From contig NZ_LMOG01000016.1 of the NCBI RefSeq assembly GCF_001423495.1, forward strand, positions 220,535 through 274,365: DNA of 53,831 nucleotides, given 5' to 3'. The notes beneath the pieces are model-generated. The model was given only the letters and a program-made list of their open reading frames with translations, ran no database searches and had not been told where the DNA came from. The DNA is from Xanthomonas sp. Leaf131 (GTDB lineage Bacteria > Pseudomonadota > Gammaproteobacteria > Xanthomonadales > Xanthomonadaceae). Below are positions 18,387 through 27,800 of the stretch, one piece after another (position 1 is the stretch's first letter; each line of letters opens with the position of its first letter). The position numbers and the translations under genes were made by a program.

Positions 18387-19439
18387 TCATTGCAGTGCGC
18401 GCGCCTCGGCGATCGCTTCGCGCATCTCGAACTCGATCGGGCGCACATACAGGCTGATGCGTGCCTGCGAGGTCGGGGTGACGCGGATGCTGAGCACCGA
18501 GAAATGGCCCTGTTCGCCGACATCGTCCATGCCGAAGGCATCCAGCCAGCGCGACAGTGCTGCCAGTTGCCGGGGCCGTTCGGCCAGCCCGAGCTTGAGC
18601 AGATCGAGAAAACGGGCCGGCAGGTCGGGGATGGCCGCGAGCAGGATTTCCAGCTTCAGCTCTGCACCGTCGGGCAGCTCGCGGATGCCGACCAGTACCG
18701 CGCCCGGCGGCAGTTCGAAGCGCCCGCCCAGGGCCACGCCGACGATGCGCATCAGGCTCGGCAACTGGTGGCCGATGCCGAGCCGATTCATCAGCGGGCC
18801 GAGCGTGTTGACCACCAGCGCTCCGCGGTGCAGGAAGGTCACCCGCTGGCTGCCGGTATCGCGCTTGCAACCGATCGACGTGAAGATCGGCATCAGCCCC
18901 GGCATCTCGCTCATCACCTGCTGGGTCAACCGCGCCAGTCCTGGCGACAGTGCGTCGAGCTGGGCGGGCAGCAGCTCGTAGTAGATCTTGGTGGCATACA
19001 GCCCGTCGCTGTCGAAGGCACTGCCGAACCAGGCGCCGTAGTTCATCCAGCTCATGCCGCCGAAGCCACGCCAGGCTTCGCTGCGCGCGTCGAACCAGCG
19101 CAACGCATCGGGACCGAAGATCGGCGAGACCAGCCGGCGCATCTCGCGGGTGGCTTCGTCGCGCCTGGCCACCGGTGCTGCGTCCGGGCCGAGCGGCTCG
19201 ATGGTGAAACGCAGCATGTTCGGCTCGGACTCGGAAAACGAGGGCTCGTACGGCACCGCGCCGGGCGCCAGCGAATTGCGCGCGTACGAGGTGTCGTCGT
19301 CGGGCAGATAGAAGGCGCGGTCGATCAGGCCATCGACATACGGCATCGGATCGCGCGTGCCCAATGCGTGGGCGGCGGCGCGCAGCGAGTGTTTGACCAG
19401 GTTCTTGACCGGTTGCGGACGATCTTCGTGAGTGCGCAT
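18387..19439 (-). CDS. Unknown operon protein, possible prenyltransferase-barrel (ABBA) fold
   Basis: A 350-aa cytoplasmic-looking protein. Evenly spaced amphipathic strands alternate with helices: NMLRFTIEPLG, LYATKIYYELLP, SQRVTFLHRGALVV, GAVLVGIRELPDGAELKLEILLAAIPD and ARISLYVRPIEF. This alternation, and especially KIYYELLP, KLEILLAAIPD and the final FSVLSIRVTP..ARISLYVRP, resembles ABBA-type aromatic or peptide prenyltransferases of the DMATS group. This is a fold-level impression, not a motif match. The start has a TAGGAG ribosome site. It is 9 bp after the 635-aa gene. If the guess is right it would modify an aromatic side chain or small molecule in this system. Confidence 0.6.
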   Translation of the reverse strand: MRTHEDRPQPVKNLVKHSLRAAAHALGTRDPMPYVDGLIDRAFYLPDDDTSYARNSLAPGAVPYEPSFSESEPNMLRFTIEPLGPDAAPVARRDEATREMRRLVSPIFGPDALRWFDARSEAWRGFGGMSWMNYGAWFGSAFDSDGLYATKIYYELLPAQLDALSPGLARLTQQVMSEMPGLMPIFTSIGCKRDTGSQRVTFLHRGALVVNTLGPLMNRLGIGHQLPSLMRIVGVALGGRFELPPGAVLVGIRELPDGAELKLEILLAAIPDLPARFLDLLKLGLAERPRQLAALSRWLDAFGMDDVGEQGHFSVLSIRVTPTSQARISLYVRPIEFEMREAIAEARALQ

Positions 19440-19448
19440 GGTCGGCTC

Positions 19449-21356
19449 CTACATGCCCGGCAGGCTGATGCCCGCCTGGTCGAGCAGGTCGCGCGCGGCC
19501 TGCGGTATCTCGATCGGGCGGCTGGTGATTACCGGCGATTCCATCGGCTGGGCGTACTGCTCGACGCTGTTGTCCTGCACCCCGCCCACCGCCAGCCATT
19601 GCTCGCAGGCCTGCAGCAGATCCCAGTCGGTGGGATCGACGGTAGGTTGGTCGCTGCCGCGCAACTGCGGGTTGGTCAGCGCACTGATCGAGATCACCTC
19701 GCCGTAGCGTCCTTCCAGCCGCTGCCGGCTGTTGGCGATCCAGCGGATGATCACCGCACCGGCGCGTGCTTGAGTGCGGAAGCGGCTGGTGTTGCGCGGG
19801 CCGCCCAGATAGTTGGCGTTGACCTGGTCGATCACCTGCCACATGTCGCGTGCGCCGAAGGCACCGCGCACTTCCGGGTCGCTGAGCAGGTCGCGGTATT
19901 CCAGGATCATCTGCTGCAGCTCGGTGGCGGCGAAGTAGGCAATGCCGTAGCCGCTGCGCGACATGCTGGCGCCGAGATCGCGCGCGGCCTTGCGTACCTG
20001 TTCCTGCGATACCGACACCGGGATGTTGGTGCGCAGCATGCGGTCCACGCTGAGCTGGCGCCCGAACGAAGACACCGCCGAGACGAAGCGCAGCCACAGC
20101 TCGTTGAATTCGCGATTGGGCTCGTTGCCGTTCGGGTCGCCGCCGGGCGCGCCGAAGCAGCGCATGTACAGATCGCGGCGCTCGCCCTCGGTGATGCGCT
20201 CGGCAGCGGTCTTGTAGTAACGGAATAGATAATCGCCGGCCTTGCCGCGCCCCAGCGGCAACATGCCGCTGCGGAACAGTTCGACGATCCGTTCGACCAC
20301 CTGCGGCATGCGCGTTTCTTCGAGCATGTAGGAGAAGTAGATCGCCTGCACCGCGTTGAGGTTTTCGCGCACGATTTCCACGTCGGTGGATTCGTCCAGG
20401 TCCGGCAGGATGATTTCCATCGCCGAGGGCGGTGCGCCGGACACCACCCCGGTCTGCATTTCGTAGCTGTTCTGCAGATGGCTGGCGAGCCAGGCGTTGT
20501 CGGCGCGGATGCCGTTGCTGGCCAGGCGGCGCACGGTGGCCGAGAGATTGCGTGCGCTGAGCGCACACACGATGTCGTCGGCGGCGGGAACGAACGGCCG
20601 GTCGGTGCTGTAGCCGTGGCGACGCTGCTCCGGATCGTCGTTGGGCCATTCGCAACCGATGATGTCCGGGTCGATCAGGCCCGAGGCGATCTGCGATTGC
20701 AGGGTGACCTGATAGCGCGGCACCAACAGTTCGAACGCCGATTGGAACAGCGCGCGGTTCTCCCGATACTCGCCCTGCGCGGTACTGATCCGCTGCACGA
20801 AGCCTTTCAGGCTGGCGTCGGTGTAACCGTCCAGTTGCAGCAAACCGCAGATGCCGATGATCTCGCGCTCGTCGCTGCCCAACGGGCCGCGCAACTGTTT
20901 GGGCGTGCGTTGCGAGCCGATCAGGCCGTATTTGTGAATGTTCTCTTCGTCCCTGGACAGGTCTTTCCAGTCCTTCTGCTGCTGGGTGGCGACCACCACC
21001 TGGTAGAACGGATCCACCACCACGTCGCTGCACAGCCTGGTCCTGATCTGCGCCAGTTCGTCGAGCTGACGCGGGCTGAGTCCGCCACTGCTGTCGGCGG
21101 TCTTGTCGATGGTGTCCAGGACCTGGCGCCTCGCGCGCAGCTCCTGGCGCTTCTTGGTCTCGCGCTCGCCGAGGTCGACCAGCAGGATGCGGTTCATGGT
21201 GTTCACTCCGGGGGCGGACGGTTTGGGTGATGCGGCTGCGGCGGACGCGCTGCCGCCGTTGCTCGGGGGTGTGTTGCGGGCACCGGTGACAGCGGCCTTG
21301 GCTGCCTTGGCGCCCGCTGGCTTGCGGGACTTCGGGGTAGTGCGCTGGATCGCCAT
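19449..21356 (-). CDS. Operon family-B long protein (635 aa), unknown function
   Basis: A 635-aa protein that I do not recognise. The first 50 residues are Lys/Ala/Pro-rich and low in complexity; the folded part begins near MNRILLVDLGERETKKRQELR (residue 54) and is largely helical. The C-terminal half, from about IYFSYMLEETRMPQ onward, is matched by the 294-aa protein at 14845. Other conserved-looking parts are GLIDPDIIGCEWPNDD and DMWQVIDQVNANYLGGPRN. There is no signal peptide or membrane segment. The ATG at 21356 has GAGGAG upstream; an internal ATG at 21197 would remove the tail. It follows the subtilase gene by 27 bp. It could be a scaffold or adaptor; this is a guess. Confidence 0.72.
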   Translation of the reverse strand: MAIQRTTPKSRKPAGAKAAKAAVTGARNTPPSNGGSASAAAASPKPSAPGVNTMNRILLVDLGERETKKRQELRARRQVLDTIDKTADSSGGLSPRQLDELAQIRTRLCSDVVVDPFYQVVVATQQQKDWKDLSRDEENIHKYGLIGSQRTPKQLRGPLGSDEREIIGICGLLQLDGYTDASLKGFVQRISTAQGEYRENRALFQSAFELLVPRYQVTLQSQIASGLIDPDIIGCEWPNDDPEQRRHGYSTDRPFVPAADDIVCALSARNLSATVRRLASNGIRADNAWLASHLQNSYEMQTGVVSGAPPSAMEIILPDLDESTDVEIVRENLNAVQAIYFSYMLEETRMPQVVERIVELFRSGMLPLGRGKAGDYLFRYYKTAAERITEGERRDLYMRCFGAPGGDPNGNEPNREFNELWLRFVSAVSSFGRQLSVDRMLRTNIPVSVSQEQVRKAARDLGASMSRSGYGIAYFAATELQQMILEYRDLLSDPEVRGAFGARDMWQVIDQVNANYLGGPRNTSRFRTQARAGAVIIRWIANSRQRLEGRYGEVISISALTNPQLRGSDQPTVDPTDWDLLQACEQWLAVGGVQDNSVEQYAQPMESPVITSRPIEIPQAARDLLDQAGISLPGM

Positions 21357-21383
21357 CGGAATCTCCTCGGCAGCGTGTGGGCG

Positions 21384-22838
21384 TCAGGCCGCGACGGGCG
21401 TGGACGACGCCGGCACGGAAAAAGAAGCGCTGTGGGTGTCGTCTTCGTCTTGCAGTTGCGCGTCGAGCGCGGCATCCAGTGCACGCAGCGCGGCATGCAC
21501 GTCGAGCACGCCACTGCCGCAGTCCGCGACGCCGGCAGTGGCGAACGGGCGCGCGCTGTCGCGCAGCAGTTGGCGTGCCAGCGCGCCGTCCAGTGGCCAG
21601 GCGCGCCGCTGCGCGTGTGCCGCCAGCAAGCCGCAGGCGGCCGCCACGAAAGGTGCGGCGAAGCTGGTGCCGGACGCCTCCTGGTAGCCGTCCAGGGCGC
21701 AGGTGCGGATATCCCGCCCCGGGGCGCACAGCGCCACATGCGCGCCGCGCGTGCTGAAGTTGGCCGGGGTCAAGCTGGCATCCACCGCGCCGACGGCGAT
21801 CACGCCGTCGTGCGCGGCCGGATAGAAACGCTCGCGCAGGCCGGAATTGCCGCTGGCCGCGACCAGCAGCACGCCGCGCGCCAGCGCATAGCGCACGGTC
21901 TCTTCGTGCGGACGCGGGGCGTCCGGCAGCAGTGCCGATTCGGGCGTGCCGAAACTCATGTTGATGACCTTGACGCCCAGATCGATCAACCGCTTCATGC
22001 CGGCGTCGATGTTGTCCAGCGCGCCCACGCCCACCCGACGCGTACCGCCATCCAGCGCCGCGCCCAGCACGCGCACCGGCGTGAGTCCGCAGGCTCCGGC
22101 GCCGCCGGGCGCAATCTGGCGACCACGCGCGACCAGGATGCCGGCGCAGCCGCTGCCATGCCCGACTTCGTCCTGCGGATGTTCGCCGGCACGCCGGAAA
22201 TCGCCGACCAGCGACAGCCCGGCCACCGTGGCCGGGTCCAGATCCACGCTGTCGAAACCGGCGCGCACCTGGCCTGCCAGTTCCGGGTGCTGCAAGGCCA
22301 CCCCGGTATCGGCAAGGCCGATCAGCACCGCCGGGTCGCCAGGCTCCAGACGCAGCGCCTGCGGCAGGCGGATCGCGTGCTGCGCCCAGGTGGCGGAAAC
22401 GGTGAGCCGGGTCTGCTCGGCAGGCACGCTGCACGGCGTGCAGCACAGATAATCGGCGCCGACCCGTTCCACGATCGGCAGCTCGGCCAGCGCGCGCAGC
22501 AAGCTTGGCAACCGCGCCCCATCGCGCAGGTCGATGCGCAGCACGCGCGCCACGCCGCTGAGTTGCTCGGTCTCGTCGAAGCGGCGTCCACCCGTGCGCG
22601 CGCTTTCGCTGCGGCGCACGCGTGCGCTGTGCAGCCGCGCCACCCGGAACGCCTCGGCGTGATGGCGCAGCAGCCGATCGATCGCGCCGTGGTCGATGTA
22701 GTCGCCCATCGGCGTGCCGTAGCCGTGGACCGCGCGCAGGCCGGGCAGGTGCTCAGGCACTTCGCCCAGGCGCAGCGTCAGCAGCAGCCTGCGTGGCATC
22801 AGCCGGGGCAACGTGTGCGTGCTCATGTGCGTGCTCAT
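21384..22838 (-). CDS. Subtilisin-like (S8) serine protease without signal peptide
   Basis: A 484-aa subtilase with all catalytic residues: D177 in GLADTGVALQHPE, H227 in VGHGSGCAGIL, oxyanion N331 in AASGNSG and S392 in GTSFAAPFVAA. An N-terminal region of about 150 residues precedes the catalytic domain and contains a segment (GVARVLRIDLRDGARLPSLL) that could be a pro-domain. There is no Sec signal, so it is probably cytoplasmic, unusual for this family in Gram-negatives. The start at 22838 makes an ATGA overlap with the gene before it; a frame to 22853 also exists. In context it may process the other operon proteins or be activated by them. Confidence 0.88.
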   Translation of the reverse strand: MSTHMSTHTLPRLMPRRLLLTLRLGEVPEHLPGLRAVHGYGTPMGDYIDHGAIDRLLRHHAEAFRVARLHSARVRRSESARTGGRRFDETEQLSGVARVLRIDLRDGARLPSLLRALAELPIVERVGADYLCCTPCSVPAEQTRLTVSATWAQHAIRLPQALRLEPGDPAVLIGLADTGVALQHPELAGQVRAGFDSVDLDPATVAGLSLVGDFRRAGEHPQDEVGHGSGCAGILVARGRQIAPGGAGACGLTPVRVLGAALDGGTRRVGVGALDNIDAGMKRLIDLGVKVINMSFGTPESALLPDAPRPHEETVRYALARGVLLVAASGNSGLRERFYPAAHDGVIAVGAVDASLTPANFSTRGAHVALCAPGRDIRTCALDGYQEASGTSFAAPFVAAACGLLAAHAQRRAWPLDGALARQLLRDSARPFATAGVADCGSGVLDVHAALRALDAALDAQLQDEDDTHSASFSVPASSTPVAA

Positions 22839-23614
22839 GGCGTGCTGCTCCATTGGCCGAGGCAGCCCTGACGGAGCGGCACATGCGCGATGTGGCCGTC
22901 GCCGAAATCCAGTTCCGCCTCGCAGCCCAATTGGATGGCCAGCGGAGCCAGCACCATGCGTCCTTCTTCGGCGGTGAGAACCGGTACCGCTGCGCCGGCC
23001 GCGCGTACCAGCGGCACGCGTCCGCTGCGCAGCCCCGGTGCACTCAGGTGCACACGGGTGCCGGCGTCGGCCTGCGCGTCGGCCGACTCGACGCGGGTCA
23101 CCCGCGGTGCGGCGGCCTTGAGCAGCGCCTGTTGCAGCCGGTTGACAGGCATCCGCGACAGCCGCGCGATGACATCGGCTCCGGCGCTCTCCTTCAGGTC
23201 ATTGAGCTGGGTGACGGTGCGCACGCCGATGCGTTCGAGCTGGCGCTGCTCCCCTTCGGAAAATTGATCGCCCAGCGCGCTCTTGAGGCTGAAGTCGGAT
23301 TCTTCGGCGCGGAAATCCATCGCGTTCTCCTCGATCATCGGCTTGGTGATGGTGGTCAACGCCAGGTGGATCGTGCTGGCCTCGCTCTCGCCGGGGCCTG
23401 CCGGGCGCAGGTAGACGTCGTCGTCGATCACCTGCACGAAGGCGCGGATATCCAGGGTCACGTCCTTGACCGCGAAGGTCAGCGGCAGCTTGCCCACGCG
23501 TGCCTTGATCGTCATCGCTGCCTGCGCCTTGTCCAGCTGCTCGGTCAGTGCCTGGATGAACAGGTCCAATGGCACCCCGGCGTTCTGCAGCAGCGGCGGC
23601 AGTTGCGCACTCAT
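22835..23614 (-). CDS. 259-aa protein with Trypco2-like N-terminal domain
   Basis: The N-terminal 85 residues show one helix (LDLFIQALTEQLDKAQAAM), then strands LPLTFAVKDVTLDIRAFVQV and ASTIHLALTTI. This layout recalls the small 'trypsin-co-occurring domain' (Trypco2) proteins reported beside protease genes in bacterial conflict loci; the likeness is from memory. Residues 90-170 are helical with a helix-hairpin-helix-like stretch (LERIGVRTVTQLNDLKESAG), and 180-259 form a beta-rich end. Both ends overlap neighbours as ATGA, so it is translationally coupled to the 79-aa and subtilase genes. The true start is 23614; the frame runs on upstream to 24112 only antisense of sense, over the neighbours. 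Confidence 0.75.
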   Translation of the reverse strand: MSAQLPPLLQNAGVPLDLFIQALTEQLDKAQAAMTIKARVGKLPLTFAVKDVTLDIRAFVQVIDDDVYLRPAGPGESEASTIHLALTTITKPMIEENAMDFRAEESDFSLKSALGDQFSEGEQRQLERIGVRTVTQLNDLKESAGADVIARLSRMPVNRLQQALLKAAAPRVTRVESADAQADAGTRVHLSAPGLRSGRVPLVRAAGAAVPVLTAEEGRMVLAPLAIQLGCEAELDFGDGHIAHVPLRQGCLGQWSSTP

Positions 23615-23850
23615 GACTGCGCTCCGCTGTGCCAGGCCAGGCGCAAGGTGGAGGGCACCGCATTCCAGCGATTCAGATCGCGGCTGCGTGCCACATCGGC
23701 GAGCAGCCGGCAGCCGCCGCCGCGCAGCACCGGGCAAAGTTCCAGCGGCAGGGTGATCTCCACCTGGGTCAGTTGCATGCCCGAGCGCGCTTCGATCGCC
23801 AGCAGGCCCTCGTGCAGTTCTTCCAGCAACGTGGAGAGTTCGCGCAGCAT
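23611..23850 (-). CDS. 79-aa Trypco2-like small protein
   Basis: MLRELSTLLEELHEGLL forms a helix, followed by strands VEITLPLELCPVL and CRLLADVARS and the end STLRLAW. The helix-then-LPLE-strand layout matches the N-terminal domain of the 259-aa protein directly downstream (LPLTF, STIHLAL) and resembles Trypco2-type domains that accompany trypsin-like proteases. The gene starts as TGATG on the stop of the 328-aa gene and ends as ATGA on the next start, so it is tightly coupled. It is easy to miss, being the end of a much longer open frame. I infer an accessory or regulator of the protease subunits. Confidence 0.7.
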   Translation of the reverse strand: MLRELSTLLEELHEGLLAIEARSGMQLTQVEITLPLELCPVLRGGGCRLLADVARSRDLNRWNAVPSTLRLAWHSGAQS

Positions 23851-24836
23851 CACACCGCTCCTTCGCCGGCGACGGGCGCGCTGGGCGCCGGCGCGGATGC
23901 GGCGGCCGGCAGCGAGGCGCGCACGCTCGGCGAATGACGCTGCACCAGCGCGACCTTGGCCGCATCGGCCAGCCGTTCCAGCGGCAGTGTCTCGCTGACG
24001 AAATTGAGTTTGACCTCGCCGAACAGATCGGCACGCAGGTTGGATTCGTTCTGTGCATTGACCTGCACGGTGGAGACCATCGTGGTGCTCTTGCCCGCAT
24101 AGCTGGACGCACCGCGCTCGCCCCAGTTGTCGGCCTGGGGAAGATCGTGGTCGAGCGCGTAGCCGACCTTGGCCACGTCCTGCGCGGCGGCGCGGAACAT
24201 CACCTTGCTGCTGATGCTGCCGTCGCGGACCACCACCCGGTTCATGCCCAGCAACACCATTGTCGCCAGCAGTTGCTGGCGCTCGCTGCCGACCTTGTTG
24301 CGGACCTGCGGCAGCACGCTTTGCTCGAGCAACTCGGTGGTCAGGTCCTCGTCGGCCAGGCCGTAATCGGCCAGCCAGCCCGGTTGGGTGCCCTCGGTGC
24401 GCGGCGCCAGCTGCGGTGCAGTGCGCGCGCCGCCATCGGGCAACAGCAGCACCACGTCGCCGGGATAGTGCGTGGCCAGCCAATCGCGCGCCTGATTCGG
24501 GCTGACGTTCTCTTCGGTGAACTGGTCCACCGTCTTGGACACTGCCGCCACCATGCTCGAGTAACTTTCCATCTGGCGGATCGAGGCATCGACGATCGCA
24601 TCGAAGGTGCCGTGCACCAGTTGCGCGACAAAGCCGGGAAAGTCCACTTCGTTGACCATCGCACCGGTACGCCGCGCGATCGTCTCGGTGGCCTGCGGCT
24701 TGACCGTGGCCGGCGTTGCGCTGGCCGGCACGCCGGACAGCGGCGCTGCCGGTACGCGCTCGGCCAGCGCACGTGCCGCAGTCGTCGCGAGGCGGGGCGG
24801 GAAGATCAGGTTGCCGGGGCGGTGACCGCTGGCCAT
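23850..24836 (-). CDS. Operon family-A paralogue 1 (328 aa)
   Basis: The shortest of four paralogues. It has VDFPGFVAQLVHGTFDAIVDAS (65-86) with MESYSSMVAAVSKTVDQF and NVSPNQARDWLATHYP, then RQQLLATMVLLGMNRVVVRDG (187-207) with ISSKVMFRAAAQD, and VKLNFVSETLPLERLADA near 275-295. It lacks the N-terminal helical block shared by the other three and instead has a Pro/Ala-rich leader of about 60 residues. No signal peptide. It starts 8 bp after the 1398-aa multi-enzyme gene and overlaps the 79-aa gene by one base. Being encoded between the two protease genes suggests that it is a core subunit of the same complex. Function unknown. Confidence 0.78.
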   Translation of the reverse strand: MASGHRPGNLIFPPRLATTAARALAERVPAAPLSGVPASATPATVKPQATETIARRTGAMVNEVDFPGFVAQLVHGTFDAIVDASIRQMESYSSMVAAVSKTVDQFTEENVSPNQARDWLATHYPGDVVLLLPDGGARTAPQLAPRTEGTQPGWLADYGLADEDLTTELLEQSVLPQVRNKVGSERQQLLATMVLLGMNRVVVRDGSISSKVMFRAAAQDVAKVGYALDHDLPQADNWGERGASSYAGKSTTMVSTVQVNAQNESNLRADLFGEVKLNFVSETLPLERLADAAKVALVQRHSPSVRASLPAAASAPAPSAPVAGEGAV

Positions 24837-24844
24837 GACGTGTC

Positions 24845-27800
24845 TCAGGCCGCGACCGCGGCGCCGGCTGGCTGTGCCACCCAGCTGTTGATGCGCTCAT
24901 AGCGGCCATCGCCCAGCAGGCGCAGCGCGATGCGTGCTTCCGGATTGCCTTGCGCCAGACCGCTGAAGCGATAGTCCAGCGTGACCAGCAGCGCGGCGAC
25001 ACCGCGCACGTCGTCGGCGTCGTCGATGCGGGCGGTGACCTCGATGCCGTAGGCCAGGTTGCTTGGCGTGCCCGCCGCGATGCGGATATCGCCGACGCTG
25101 CCGTTGTCGGCGCTGAAGTCCAGCGCCACCGGCAGCGGCGTGGCGGCGCCATCGACGGCCGGCCAGTCGTCGAGCACGATGCGCACCTGCGCAGCGGCAG
25201 CGCTGCCGACCACGGCCGCAGTGGCCGGCGTTTTCCAGCCTTCCAGCTGGTCCAGCGTCCAGCGGCATGCGCCGGCACCGCCGCGCAGCACGCTCATGCG
25301 CGTACCGACGATACGGCTGGGCGTGATCGCCTCACGTGTTTCGCCTGGGGTGGAGGTCTGTTCCAGCGCCAGCGCGCGGATCGCGGCCGGGGGCGGTGCC
25401 AGGCGCATGCTGGCCGATGACAGCGCCTGGGTCTGCGCAGCGCTTGCCGGCAGATGCAGCACGCGCCAGTTGCCGTAGTCGGCTGCGGCCATCTCGCCGA
25501 AGGCCTCGGCGAATTCCTCGAACGAGAGCCAGTCCGCATAGCCCTGGTTGGGCGGGATGAAGGTTACCGGATCGTTATCGAAGGCCACCCGCGTGTCCCA
25601 CGGGTTGAGGATGTGCACCACCACCGAGGCAGGGTCGGCGAGGTTGCCCGAGATCCCGCTCAGCACCACCGCATGCGGCGCGCCGACGATGACCACCCAC
25701 AGCGGGCCGTAGGCGGTCAGCCAATCGGCCCATTGCTGCGGGCTGTGATACAGGCTGGCATTGGATGGCAGTTCGATCGCGGTAAAGCCATAGCGCTGAC
25801 TCACCGCAGTCAATACCTCCACGCCGTAGGAGCTGGACAGCGAGGCGCCGACCTCGGCGACCAGCGCTTCCGGCGTCACCGGGGCCGCGCGGCGATACGA
25901 CAACAGCATCGCCATGACCGCTGCCCAGCAGGCGCGTTTGTCCGGCTGCGCGATCAGCGCCACCTCGTAAACCGGTTCGCTGTTCAGCGCACGCGCGTTG
26001 CGCGGCAGCGACAGGGACTGCGCACTGGCCGGGTAGAGAATGCGCACCACCTCGGCGTGGAGGCGCTCGCTGAAGGGCGCCGGCACGCTGGCGGCACCGC
26101 CGTTGGCCTGGATCCACGCGCTCAGCTTGCGCTGGAAACTTTTCCATAGCCGGTCGGCGGCGAAGAAACCGATGCTCGCACCGGGGCCGCCGGTCCAGCG
26201 ATCGGCGCCGCGCGTATAGAACACCGGCGTGCCGGCGTCGTCGCGCACGCCCAATTCGCGATGCCCGCTGACCGGGTGGTCGCCGGACCATTCGGTGTGC
26301 ACGGTGGTGAAGCGCCAGCGCTGCGGCTCGACCAGGCTTGCCACCACCGCTGCGTTGTCCGGCCCACCGATGTCGATCTTGAACACCGCCCCGAGCGGAC
26401 TTGCCGATTGCCAGGTCGTATCGTCCACGCCGGCAACGTAGGGAATGAAAGTGCTGTAGTCGGTGTCGATGAAGTCGTTGAGATGCAGACGCAGATGCTC
26501 GACCAGGGCGGGCGCGCTCCACCCCTCGGGCAAGCGCTCGCAGCGCACTTCGTAACGATCCAGACTGAGCTCGCCGGCGGCATCCTGGATGCGCTGGATC
26601 GCCATGCCGCGCGCACTCACCGCGCTGTCCACCTCAGCCGGCGCGCTCCAGTTGAACAGGTCGGCCCATTGCGGCGCGTAGCGCTGCGCCTGCGCGATAT
26701 CGTCCGTGTCGATGGTCAATGCGCGCGTGCGCGCACCACGTCCGGCCTGCAGCGACAGTGGTTGAGAGTTCGCTGCACCGGCGTTGCCGGCAAGTGCCTG
26801 TTGCACGCAGGCCAGGTAGTGGTCCCAGTCCCAGATCGAAGACGGGCACGCGTGGTTGTCTCCCGGCGAGATCTCCTGGTGGCCGACGATGTGCGCGCGG
26901 TCGGCGGGCAGGCCGAGCTGCTGGCACAACCAGGCGACCAGCCCGGCCGAGGCGGCATATTGCGGCTCGGTCACCGGCAGATCGCGCGGGTTGCCGCGGC
27001 TCGGCTTGTTGGCGCAGTGCTCGATGCCGATGCTGCGCGAATTGGCCGCACTGGCGTGGTAGCCGGTATCGGCATTGCGCACCATCTGCACCACCTCGCC
27101 ATCGCGGCCGACGAGGTAATGCGCGCTGACGCGCGCGTCCGGATTCTGGAACCAGCCGATCGTGCCATCGATGCTCGGCCCGCCGGCGGTGATGTGGATG
27201 ACGATGCGGTCCAACGCCACACCGGCACGACGGCCAGCACGGAAGTTGCGCGCATGCGCTGCGGCAAAACGACTGGCGCCCGGATACTCGGCAGCAGGTG
27301 TATCCAGTGCACGCGACCGCAGCGATTGCGCGCCTGCGTTGGCGATGCCCGGCGGTTCGTCGTCGGTGATGCCGAAGCGATCCGGATCCTCGCTGGCGCT
27401 CTCCTCCGTCGACGGTTCCGAGAGCGCACGCGCGCGCAGCGAGAAGCTCAACGTCTGATTCCAGTCGGCGGCCTGCTGACGGATCCAGGCCAGCTTGCCG
27501 GCGGTGATGCGGCAGCCGAGGTTGCTGACATCGTTGAACGGTGCGATGTGCACGCCAACCATATGCGCACGCGGCGATGCGCCCTGGTCGATGTAATACA
27601 CCGGCGAGCCGCTGGTGCCGCCGAGCGATTGCACGTCATAGCTGAAGGTCTCCGCGCTGGGCAGTTCACGCAGATGCCCGCCATGCATGTGTTGCCGGTC
27701 GGGATCGATCAGCGCATTGACGACGGTGCCGGCCAGGCTGGTATCCGGCGAGAACGCCGCATAGCCGCTGACCACGGTCTTCTCCGGTCGCGATTGGGTG

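Noticed and set aside
18367..22446. 1359-residue open frame on the minus strand over the operon
   Set aside because: It is an alternative frame over the real 350-, 635- and 484-aa genes. Its translation is Arg/Ala/Gly/Pro-rich with no motifs, typical of a GC-rich shadow.
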